Under the pieces are notes generated by a model. That model was not told the origin of the DNA. It did no database searches and saw only the letters and a list, made by a program, of their open reading frames with translations. Shown here in pieces: positions 1 through 10,800 of a stretch of 64,000 bases of DNA (its first letter is position 1; the number at the start of each line of letters is the position of its first letter). A program made the position numbers and the translations under genes. The DNA lies in assembly GCF_011075055.1 (NCBI RefSeq), contig NC_058154.1, positions 3,224,001-3,288,000 of the forward strand. The letters run 5' to 3'. The DNA is from Mangifera indica (lineage: Eukaryota; Streptophyta; Magnoliopsida; Sapindales; Anacardiaceae).

Positions 1-1311
1 TTTTTTTTTTTCTCATCCCCTTTCTTCTTCTTCTTCTTTTTGCTTGAGTTCTGAAGCTTTGTTATATTCCATATTGTTGCAGAGGCACATCAAAGAACAA
101 TCTTTTTGTCAATATTAAAAGTAGTTTTGTATTTATTCTATTATTTAACATTGCTTATTTAGGCCTTTTTCTTTTTTAAGTCTTATCAATTTCTCAAATC
201 CACACCCAAAAAATTTGAAATCTAAGATTATAAAACTAAAGATTGCCTCAGTGTACGAGCACTCACTAAAATAGTATAAATCTTGTCGCCAATTTGACTA
301 GCTATGAAGCTTTGCATAGGTTTCCATATTTAACAGTTTCCAGCCAATTTTACTGGAGGCATCTCCCCAACATTTAACAAGCAAATTCCATACATCTCCT
401 GGAACCTTTGAACCTTCATTCATAATTCTTTTATGTTAGGTGTTATTAGTTCTCTCTGTTTTCTCACATATCAGGTTAGGGTTTGACACTTTTCACAACC
501 AATCATTCGAAGAATCACTCTTGTAAACTATTAAATATCGTTATAATAATTAGATTCTGATACATTTATACATTAACATGAACCTCCTTTCCCACTGATA
601 TGGCCAACCCAATATTTTATTATATCTAATTTACATTCGAGTAATATTATATGTAAATATTTTTTATATATAAATAAATATATTTATAGATATATCGTCA
701 TATTATTAAATATTATTTTATTATTAATTTAAAATTATTTAATTATATAATAACACACCTATAAATATATTGTTTTTCATTTAGTGATAACAGTTCAACA
801 AAGCATAGTTTCATCATTTCGGTTTAAGATTCCTTCGAATAACTCCAATATCATCCAGCCTAGAGCTGAAAAAGATACATATTATATTTATAACTAGAAG
901 CGAAAGAAATTTATATCATTTCTCTGAAGTGCCCCCACTCTTGATTTTCCAAGATTCTAATCATTAAACCCTAGTAATTATTGTTTCCATGTTGTTGTGA
1001 AACCTTACGTGATCAAGAATTTTGAATTTTTACTGGTACATTTCGGCATTGGTCTTCGTTTTCTCTTTTCTCGTTACCACGATATCCTTATCTTCTGCTC
1101 ATTACGTAAGCATCTTGTTTCAAGCAACACAAAACATATTCAACATAATTATGAAGCTACTAGCACTTTATTTCTCGGAGTTGGCGATCTATATATATAT
1201 ATATATATTCCTACTCCAAGAAAATAAAAATTATGAGTATTATACAGTATACTCTTACCGGTTGAAGATCTCCATGAAAAGCTTCTCCTTATCGGAATTT
1301 GATATACATTG
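1..1311. other. AT-rich non-coding stretch
   Basis: No reading frame here resembles a known protein, and the open frames are short and AT-driven. The only structure I see is a pyrimidine-rich start (1-45) and a short (TA)n run near 1188-1208. Confidence 0.6.
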
Positions 1312-1781
1312 TAAGGGTATTTAATTTGAATAATGTTTGATTACTAAAATAGAAAGATTACCTTAAAGATTACTGGGTATAAATGATTACTATGTTTAAT
1401 AAAATTTGATAGATATAAATAATTATTGTGTTTGGTTAAAGATAATAAAAGATTACTAGTAAATTATTTTACTTAAATGCCCTTAAATATAATTATTTTT
1501 AAATATTTTGTATATTATTTGTCATATTAATTAAAAATAAATTTATTTTTATCTTAAAAAATTAATAAATAATAATATAATCATAATAAACTCAAGACTA
1601 CCCTAGTAATCTTTAAATACCTAAGGTGAAAGTGATAATCAGATTACTACTTATATTACCTGTCACGTCAGTATTGGTAATAGAAGATTATTGTAATCTT
1701 TTATTACTGACAAACCAAACAAAGGAATAAAAGATAGATTACCAAGGTAATCTTAAAATCCCTCAACCAAACGCACCCTTA
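1312..1781 (-). repeat. MITE-like AT-rich repeat, copy 1 (inverted)
   Basis: This is about 470 bp of very AT-rich sequence and is the reverse complement of the next two copies. Shared blocks include a pattern like AATCTTCTATTACTAATGCT, a central run of A/T around TTATTAATTTTTTGAGA, and a block about growth of the ATTCAAGGGTATTTAA type. It ends in AACCAAACGCACCCTTA, the same terminal motif (AAACGC-CCCTTA) that ends copy 2. It has no coding capacity. The class is unproven: terminal motif and size suggest a non-autonomous DNA transposon. Confidence 0.6.
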
Positions 1782-2269
1782 GGGGTTATTTGATTTTAGT
1801 TTTTGAAGATTATCTTAGTAATTTATCTTTTATTTTTTTGTTTGATTTATCAGTAATAAAATATTACAGTAATCTTCTATTATTAATGCTGACGTAACAG
1901 ATAATATAGTTGGTAATCTAATTATCACTTTTACCTTAGGTATTTAAAAATTGTCAAAGTAATCTTAATTTTATTATAATTATATTATTATTTATTAATT
2001 TTTTGAGATAAAAATAAATTTATTTTTAATTAATATGACAAATAATGTAAAAATATTTTTAAATAATTATATTCAAGGGTATTTAAATAAAATAATTTAC
2101 TATTAATCTTTTATTATATTTAATCAAATACAATAATTATTTATACCTACCAAATTTTATCAAATATAGTAATCATTTATATCCAGTAATCTTCTAAGTA
2201 ATCTATTTTTAAATTAATCTTTCTATTTTGGTAATAAAACATTAACCTAACCAAACCAAACGCCCCTTA
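1782..2269 (+). repeat. MITE-like AT-rich repeat, copy 2
   Basis: This copy abuts copy 1 head-to-head and runs in the opposite orientation. It starts AGGGGTTATTTGATTTTAG and ends ACCAAACGCCCCTTA. Most of its length can be aligned by eye to copies 3 and 4. It is non-coding. Confidence 0.65.
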
Positions 2270-2731
2270 AGGGTAGTTTGATTCTAGTATTTAAAGATTA
2301 TCTCGGTAATCTATCTTTTATTCTCTTGTTTGGTTGGTTAATAACAAATTATTACAATAATCTTCTATTACTAATGCTAACGTGACATTTACCACATTCA
2401 CCTTAGGTATTTAAAGATTGTCAATGTAATCTTGATTTTATTATAATTATATTATTATTTATTAATTTTTTGAGACAAAAATAAATTTATTTTAATTAAC
2501 ATGAAAAATAATATAAAAAATATTTTTAAATAATTATATTCAAGGGTATTTAAGTAAAATAATTTACTAGTTATCTTTTATTACCTTTAACCAAATACAA
2601 TAATTATTTATACCTATCAAATTTTATCAAATATAGTAATTATTTATATCTAGTAATCTTCTAAGTAATTTCTCTTCAAAGTAATCTTTGTACTTTGGTA
2701 ATAAAATATTACTCAAACCAAATGCTTCTTA
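2270..2731 (+). repeat. MITE-like AT-rich repeat, copy 3
   Basis: This copy is directly adjacent to copy 2 in the same orientation, so copies 2 and 3 form a tandem pair. It shares the start (AGGGTAGTTTGATTCTAG), the central AT core and the end (AAACCAAATGC). It is non-coding and diverged from copy 2 by scattered substitutions and small gaps. Confidence 0.65.
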
Positions 2732-3935
2732 TAATATGATATGATCAACAAATAGCTATATTAACAGTGATTAAATATGTAGCACAGATAAACCCTTACT
2801 CTAAGATAATTTTTCTATTTTTCTTTATTCTTATAAGATAAACTATCTTTCTAACTAAATCGGGATTGTGTTGTTAATGTGGTTATTCTATTTTATTTTG
2901 ATTAGAATAAAAATAAATTTTAAGAATTATATTTGAATTATGAATACCCAAATTCTATTACATGAATGAAACTTCTACTCTTTTGTCATATAAATACGAA
3001 GAATAGATATAAAGAGACAGAAGGAGAGAGCAAATATAGTATTTTAGATGCATACACACAAAAAGATGAGAGTTATTATTCTTATAATCGACACAAACAG
3101 GGAAAGGGGTAGGGTAGCTACAGTAATTCATATACAAATGCACAGATAGAGGGCTACTATTCTTTAGAGCTGTTCTCACATACAGCAAAAATAGTTCCAA
3201 GAAACTCAATTACGGTCCAAGGATCCTTGTTTGAGATTACATCCTTCTCAGGATATATTTTACCATATCAAACATAATTAATAACATATCATGCACGCAA
3301 GTTTTCCGACCATTCAGGTTAAACACATTAAAATCATTTGAGTTATAAATTTCTTTATAGATTAATTATCTAAACCTCACTACAGCTACCGTAACATAGT
3401 TCTCTGAATTCATCAACAGTAGAGAAAATATTTAGCAAGGATTCATAGAGAAGACAGTCAATTGGGCTAGAATGTACTATAGATCTTTTTTGACACAGTT
3501 CATGTTCTCTTTCTGGTTCTCATTTGCTCATTGCATTACAAAAACGGTTGACAACCTGTTCTCTTCCCACTTGGTCCATAAGTGCGAAATTCGTTGACAT
3601 TTCTTAATCAATTTTCTTAAACTCTCTTTTGATTTGTTTGGAAACTAATATCATGAACTGGTACCGCTGAATCTCTACCTCCAAACTAGCAGCAGGTTAA
3701 ATGTTCCTTAGTTGGAGAAACATTGTATAATAATACGGTGCATAGCATGTGGAATCTCCAAGCAGGTAGACTTGGATTCGAGACTCAAGGGAGTCATATC
3801 AAGATTAGACTTTGACTTATTTAGTGTAATGATCGTAAAACCGATTATTGAACTCAAGACTTTAATTGTTTAATGTGATTAGATCAGTTCAAAAAATAAT
3901 TCAATTTAAATAAGATTCCTCCTTATAAAAAAAAA
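2732..3935. other. non-coding intergenic sequence
   Basis: I see no recognisable gene or RNA. The open frames here (for example 2958-3209 on the minus strand) are low-complexity and match no family I know. Confidence 0.5.
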
Positions 3936-4974
3936 TGTCAAAATACTATTTCTCACCGAAGGTTTGATGAAATGACAAATTCTCACCTATTAACTTGGAA
4001 AAAGCTAAATATCCACTCATAAATTATTATTGTTAGTGAATTCCATCAAATATAAGGGTAAAATAGACAATTTATGAAGTAATAAAAAAATTCAACTTTT
4101 AACATATTATAATGCAGATTTTTAATATTATACAAAAACAATATTTTATTACTAATATTATATTTGTTTATAGCAATATTTGAATGATCATTCATGAATT
4201 ATCAAAACTCCAATAATTGACCCATTAAACCCTGAATTATAACTACTTTTAGCATTATCTAACATACTTAAAACTTGGCCTAATTCAATATTTTTACAAA
4301 ATCTCCAAATAAACAAGCTAAAACTAGTAGTATTAAAAACTATGTCTATTTGAGTCATTGCATCAAACACCTTCAATGCACAGTCAAAATACCCATCAAA
4401 AGCTGCAGCAGGCAAGGGAGAATTGTGTATTTCTGGCCCAATTTCTTCACTTTTAGACTTGATTTCAATAAAAACCAAAAACACTTTTTGAGTATCTTTT
4501 CTTTGAATAAAAAATGCATGCATGTTTCTTGATTATTTTACTTTTTAAAATAATGAGATAGAAGAAAACTTCATTTCAAAAGTTGCAGAGTAAATGGGTG
4601 TGAAAATGAAAACTAAAAGAAAGAGAGGGAGAAGAAAGAAAAGGCTTTGGATATATTGGAAACGAATGTGAATGGAAATTTGCATAGGAAATGTAAAGAA
4701 TGATTCAAAATAGAAATATGATTTCTATTTTAGTCTTTCAATATGAATATGATTTTATTTTTACATTTATGCCTATGAAAATGATTTTATTTCTATTATT
4801 TATGTCTCATTAAAAACATTTATTACTGAAAGAAGCATACATGTTTTTTTAATCAAGGGTAAATTAGTAATTTAAACTAATAGAATTGGATAATAAGTGA
4901 ATATTTGGTTTTTTCAAAGTTAACCACGAGAATTTGTCAATTTATCCAACCTTGGGTGGGAAACATCTTTTGTG
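3936..4974. mobile_element. Mutator-like fold-back element carrying a gene fragment
   Basis: The two ends are inverted copies of each other. The left end carries ACTATTTCTCACCGAAGG, and the right end read in reverse carries TTTCCCACCCAAGGTT. This is the terminal motif shared by the other fold-back copies in the window (5041, 14840, 27352, 33093, 38685, 40015). The arms extend inward through a block with 'AAATATCCACT' and 'AGGGTAAA'. Between the arms is a longer, less AT-rich insert than in the other copies, including an open minus-strand frame. The arrangement is that of a Pack-MULE. The assignment to Mutator rests on the related copies, which have near-matching 9-bp flanks. Confidence 0.6.
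4188..4523 (-). pseudogene. PPR-like coding fragment inside the fold-back element
   Basis: This is a 111-codon open frame lying between the two inverted arms. It contains a segment reading NTTSFSLFIW-RFCKNIELG, which resembles the first helix of a pentatricopeptide motif (pattern T-x-S/T-x-x-L-I-x-G-x-C-K). Just before it lies ALKVFDAM, which resembles the second helix of the preceding repeat. There is no start context, organelle transit peptide or full repeat array; PPR proteins normally have many 35-residue repeats over several hundred residues. I infer a captured or decayed fragment rather than a gene. The PPR match is recalled from family patterns, not searched. Confidence 0.4.
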
Positions 4975-5040
4975 AAAAAAAATTACAAATGCATGTATGC
5001 ATTGACGGCCCCAATACTTTTTCTTTAATATTATATATAG

Positions 5041-5507
5041 GCTAAACAACTATTTTTCGCTCAAGGTTTGATGTAAACTTAATTTTTTATTTGTTCATTA
5101 TCAAAAATCTAAATATTTATATATTTGATAAATTTTGTTGTTATTTTAAAAAATAAAATGGTTATTTAATAAAATATTTTAAAAACTAAAAATTTATTAC
5201 ACTATCATTCTTAAATTTAAAAATCTAATAAATTTTTTTCTGCTCAAAATTTAAAATATCAATATTTTCCTTTGGAAAGAAATATTGATTTTTTAAACTT
5301 TAGATAGAGAGAAATTTGTTAAATTTTTAAACTTTACGAGAGAAAATGTGTTAAATTTTTAATTTTTTTAATTTTTGATAAATAATAAGTTTACTCTTAA
5401 TAATAATAACAAAATTTAATAAATATGTGAGTATTTAGATTTTTTTAAATTAATAGATAAAATATTAAATTTATATTAAACCTTGGGTGAAAAATAGTCA
5501 TTTGTCA
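5041..5507. mobile_element. short fold-back element of the same family
   Basis: The left end reads ACTATTTTTCGCTCAAGG and the right end reads CCTTGGGTGAAAAATAGTCA, which are inverted copies. The arms continue inward as AT-rich complementary sequence and meet around 5270-5290. There is no insert of note and no coding potential. Confidence 0.6.
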
Positions 5508-6507
5508 TATACACATACACACAAAATTTAAAAAGTGCTTCTCATTATATGTTCACCGTTCACGAGCCAAATGCATGCAGTTTTATTCCTCGAGATTTGT
5601 TTAATCGGTAAACTTTGTATGCTTGTATCCAAATGATATGACGAAACAAACAGAGTTGGAATTAATTTATGAAAAATCGTGCATTGAACAATGTTAACCG
5701 AGGGCTAAAGTCAACCTAGATTTATGCATGTTCTGCGATACCTTCGCCCCTTTGGTCAGTCTCCAAAGGAAAAATCAGGGAACCGGACAGAGAAAGGAAG
5801 TTAAAATATGGTATTAGTCATTGATTTGATGATCAAATTTGCTGAATTGATGGATTATTATTCTATTTGAGAGTAATTAAGATACTTTAAACGAAGAACT
5901 AGGTTAGTTTTTACTGTACTATTTCCCAAGTTACCCGATGTTCCAAATTTTATTTACTATTAAAAGCTTTCACTCATAATTAAAATAACTTATTAAGAGG
6001 TAAAATCTCAAGTGCGAGTCTAAAAAACCTATATTTGCCTTTACATTATTGTTGAAAAATGAGATTTCAACAATAGGTTATTAGTTAAACTCTACTTTGA
6101 AAAGTTAATTAGATTATATCAAATAGATTATTTCCTTACCTTTATCGTGTATGAAATTGAAAAACAAAATCTCAAACTAAGATTTATATCTAAAAAAATG
6201 TTTTAAATAATAAATTGTTAAACTAATCTCTCAAAAGTTTATTAGTTTGATAACCGAGTTCTTTCATAAATGAGTGGTTATATTCCATAAAATAGGATTT
6301 GTTATATATAAAATCAAAAACAAAATGTCGTATTCATGTTGGGATTTATATATATCATTATTCTAGATTGAACATTTAAGCTTGAATACTTCTTAGAAGC
6401 ACTAAAGCTTCCCTTCATTGAATAATATATTTTTGCAATTAACAAGGGAGGAAGATGTCTAAGAAGAAGCAAAACTCAGATGTATTACATTTGCCCAATA
6501 ATAGCTT
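5508..6507. other. non-coding sequence downstream of the HLH gene
   Basis: This stretch lies 3' of the minus-strand HLH/ACT gene. I see no reading frame or repeat I can name. The 3' UTR of that gene probably occupies its right edge. Confidence 0.45.
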
Positions 6508-7232
6508 TCACTCGGCCTGTACATTATTGATAGCCTGCAACACTGCTTGTTTCACAACTTGAGCATCCATGCCCTCGACCTGTCCTTCAGAGCTCTGCAA
6601 GATCAAGGACTTGTTGTAATCAATCAAAAAGTATACAGGACTGCCATCAATTAATTTCATGTATATATGCACAAGCCCAGATGCTAAGCATATTCACTAA
6701 AAATATATAGAGAGAGTTTCAAGGCATGCAATACCAATAAGAATAAAGCGAAATAATCTTTAAAAAAAAAAAAAAAACTGTTCTAATGATAACCACACAT
6801 TACTGCTGTCAGTACCCATGCTTTAAATCCCAAATGAGTGGTTCAAAACTTGATGGTACAACTCACAAAGACGAAAAGTTTTTCTTAAGTACAGAACCAG
6901 GATGCGTCTGTCAAATATCTATAATTAATTTTCATATGTACCCTGTATTATCACAAATTCACAACTAGCTAGCTGCGGAAATATGGAAATTTAAAGAATA
7001 AAGAAGATGGGTTGCTTACGTCTCCTCCAATGGCTTCTAGTTGGAAACAGTCAGTACAAGAAACCCTAGCATCAAGCACTTCAAGGCCAAGCTTCTCAAA
7101 GGCCTCCAGTATGGAAACCAGTAAACCGGGGCAATTCTTTTCTGAATAAACATTAATAAGGAACCCTTTTTCCAGGGCTTCAACTGTAACCCGCTGAAGT
7201 ACAGCAAAGGAATCAATATTAGTTAGTGCTTT

Positions 7233-7304
<72 letters not shown>

Positions 7305-7880
7305 AGCGAGTGCTTATCATATTCAAGCCTGAATTACAGCAGAGAAAATAAGAATGAGATTGTAGTTAATATGCACCACAGGTAATGAATTCTGGACAGT
7401 AGAAATTTCTGAGGTCCCAATCTCTTGGTTCAGACTGTCGACTTTTTGCTTCAGCTCCTCTATATACTTGGTTGCATCTACTACGATTGAGGTTTTGTTC
7501 AGCTGCCAAACAAGATAAAAGAAAAAAATAATCCATAACTGATAAACAAAACAAAAACTACTTGATCCTTGTTCATACCATCGATTTTATGAATAAGTTT
7601 TCACTTTCATAGTCTTATTTCTTATGGATTATATATTCAAAATCTATTAAAAGATGAAACCCTTCTTGAATTCATTCCCTTATATATTTTAAATCAGTAT
7701 AGATGGGATGCTTTATGGCTTTCTGTGGAGAAAGAGATACATAGAAATAGAATAAACCCAGTAAAATAGAGTGTTTAAAGAGTGATAAATTAGGGTTATT
7801 ACAGCAGTAGAGTTGGTAACATCACGGAGCTGCATCAAATTCTTATATAAAGCAGCTTTCTTTCGCCCTCTAGAAGACAT
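6508..7880 (-). CDS. bHLH-like (HLH plus ACT-like domain) transcription regulator
   Basis: I assembled four exons by GT/AG junctions, all in phase: 7803-7880, 7377-7502, 7020-7193 and 6508-6594, giving 154 aa. Residues 1-48 form the helix-loop-helix (start MSSRGRKKAALYKNL; second helix TSIVVDATKYIEELKQKV). Residues from about 68 form an ACT-like fold (VTVEALEKGFLINVYSEKN, then LLVSILEAFEKLGLEVLDA). Length and architecture match the small plant family annotated in Arabidopsis as putative bHLH/ACT-like transcription regulators (AT2G40435 and AT3G56220, from memory). The N-terminus has a few basic residues but no full DNA-binding basic region with the usual His/Glu/Arg pattern, so it may act by dimerising with other bHLH proteins in the nucleus. 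The ATG at 7880 gives the conserved family N-terminus. A long (TA)n tract sits in intron 2. Confidence 0.88.
7236..7301. repeat. (TA)n microsatellite in intron 2 of the HLH gene
   Basis: This is an uninterrupted TA dinucleotide run of about 65 bp, between exons 2 and 3 of the minus-strand HLH/ACT gene. It is probably length-polymorphic. Confidence 0.95.
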
Positions 7881-10800
7881 GGTTTTCTGCTTCCCTTTAT
7901 CTCCCGACTGATCTCTCTTTCTCCATTTATTCGCAGTGAGGTTTAGGGGCTTTTAAAGAAGACGAGTACGAGTACAAGAACACAAATGGTATCTTTGTTT
8001 TTTTCGGGGCATGAGTGCGTCCGTTTCCCCACAAGATTATATTATTGATTATGGTAAATTTACAACATTGACCTCATCACTTTCAGCCTCAGATTCATTC
8101 GTAAAATTACTAGGGTTCTGAAAGTGACAATGCACATAAAATTACGAAACTCATTTTACTTGCATTTATTAAACCTAGCAGAAACTCACCGCCAATAGAA
8201 GTTTATATACACAGGCATAAATTTGGGAATGTAAACGTGTCAAACTTGCCTCAATAGAGTAGGCATAGGACCCGAACTTCAGTTTGAACTCGATGAAGAT
8301 ATAGCTAATCGGAGCTTGAGCTTGGCTCATAAAATTATATAAGTGTGGTAGATTAGACTTTAACACAAATCAATTAGTTTTATGTAATATAGGTTTTGAT
8401 CTCTACACTTATAGATCCAATATATTTCTAACATAGTATCAGAGCACAAGACAGTTGACAGACCTAACAGTGAAAAGTGTTTCTGGATACAAGTAACAAA
8501 CCACTTATCTAAAAGCAAACTCAGCGAAACAGTAGGTCTAATAGCCTATAGTGATTGCATTTAAAAGAGAGTGCTAGAGACTAAAAGAAAAAAATCTCAC
8601 ATCTAATAAAAGTGAGTAAAGTAAGTGCTATATAAGTGTAGTAGATTAACCCATAACACAAATTAATTAGTTTTGTGTAATATTGATTTTGATCTCCATA
8701 TTTATAGGTACAATGTATTTCCAACAAATTATAATTAAACTATATGACTTATGTATTTATTATTTATCATTAATATTCAAACTCATATAAATTTTAAATT
8801 TTATAGTGGTTATTAACATCATTTGATGGTTATCGGCAATATTAAATTAAAATGTCTATTAATGTTAATAATCATATAAGTACAAGAAAATTACCATATT
8901 CTCACCTATTAACTTAAAACTTTTATACTGTTTGACGTATTATCACAGTCAAAATTTTAAAAAAATTCAGATTTCCACATTCAACTTGATACAAGAAAAG
9001 TACATAAAAGTTTTGATAAATTTTACTAGTTTATCAATAGAAAGTTACAAGTAGCAAATATTGACAAACTATGTGTTAGTGAATAAAAAAGTTTGAATAT
9101 ACATACCAAATATCTGTTTAATTTTACTAGTTATAGTGGTGGATTCCATTATAGCCGAGACAAGTCTAAAGTTAGTTTGAACTAATAATACTCAATTTGG
9201 ACTCATTAGAGTTAGTGTATGTTATCACCAAAAGGTTATTGATAGGATAAATAGTGCTATTAAAATAATAAACAGTATCATAGAAGAGACAAACAAATCT
9301 AAATTCGATCTAAGTTGGAGCTCTAGTTTAAACAAGATCGAATTCGATCAAATCTAGGGTTTAATAAATCAAGAAAGCAAGAAAAAGGGTGTTAGGTTCA
9401 AGAGAATTGAGAAGAACTACGCAAGATAATTTTATTGATAAAAGGTCGTATGAATTACTTGTATGCAAAGGTTCACTTATATAGCAAATGTGTCCATTAC
9501 ATTTAGTCACTCAACAAAAGCTTGAGTTTGACTCTTTTGAATCGAATAAACCCAACTTAAATCTAACTTTAACTAGTTAATTTATAAAATTTAATAAGCA
9601 CGAAATATTTGCAAACAAAAATTTGTTGATGAATAGAAAGGGATAAGAAATGAGAAGGTTGAGGGGCATTTAGGTATATAGAATGAGGGGTATTAAGTTG
9701 GTGAAGGTGAAACAGAAACTTGAATATTGGATGAGAGTGAGACAAAAGAGATAATACAATTCCCCGTGAGCAAGAGCATTAGAGTTATTTTGGAGGGATT
9801 GAATTTGACAGCTAAACAAAACTTGACGCTTCCTTCTCTTCTTTCGATATATACCTCTCTGCAATTTGTATCATCTCTCCATCACGAGACCTCATTCTTT
9901 TAAGTACCAACAACATAGCAATTTTTCAACCAGTCCCCTCCCTTCCCCTCCATGTCTCCACCTGTCATCTCTCACTTTTCTTCCCGAAAAATGGGTGACA
10001 ATTTTGGCTCCTTTATTAGCTACTATCATCCCACATTCTTTTCCACACCACCTACTCTAATTAGTCATTAAACATTGAAGCTATTTCGTGTGAAGATCAA
10101 TTAACACAATGGCTTCTTCAAACAATAATATTTCATGTCTTAATGGTGTGTCATCATAATGATATGTAAACATCTATTTGTGTCTGTATTTATTGTTAAT
10201 ATATATAATATTAATGATACTGATATCCAATTATGTGCTTAAACGCCTTGTATTAATATATGATGTAATATCTTACTGACTTTTTTGTTTGTGAATTTTG
10301 TTTGTCTAAGTTTTCATACACATGACAATTTGTTTTGTGCCTCGCCAAATTTGGATGCTGATGTTTTCTACTAAATAAAGTGTGTGCATGGTTCCGATAG
10401 TTAATCATGCTTCTTTAGATTAGTTGTTGTTAGGCTGAGGAGATCAGACAGGAGGATTATCATTTTCGACACCGAACAAAGCAATTCATGTAGGAGTTAT
10501 TAGTTGTTGAGGTTGCCTCGGTCTACTCTGACTTTTGTTCACTTTAGGGTTTTGTCTTTACAAAACATATTGCAAGGAGGAAGAGAGTTAATAAGTTTAT
10601 ATTGACCCAAGACCTAACTCTTATTCAATATAGGATTTTTGGCATCAACATCGATGAAATCTATATGATGTGTGTGTGTATAAATGAAGGGATTTGGCTA
10701 GTATTTTTATTAAACAAAGCGATTTCATATCAGAATTTCGTGTTCTTCTAGTAAAATTGTCTCCATTCCCCCACAAACAATTCTCTGTTTGTACCCTATT

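Noticed and set aside
1022..1324. 100-codon open frame on the plus strand
   Set aside because: Contains a TA-repeat-encoded YIYIYI run and no recognisable domain; probably chance.
7238..7301. Possible CRISPR or tandem-array signal
   Set aside because: Simple TA microsatellite in an intron; no spacer structure anywhere in the window.
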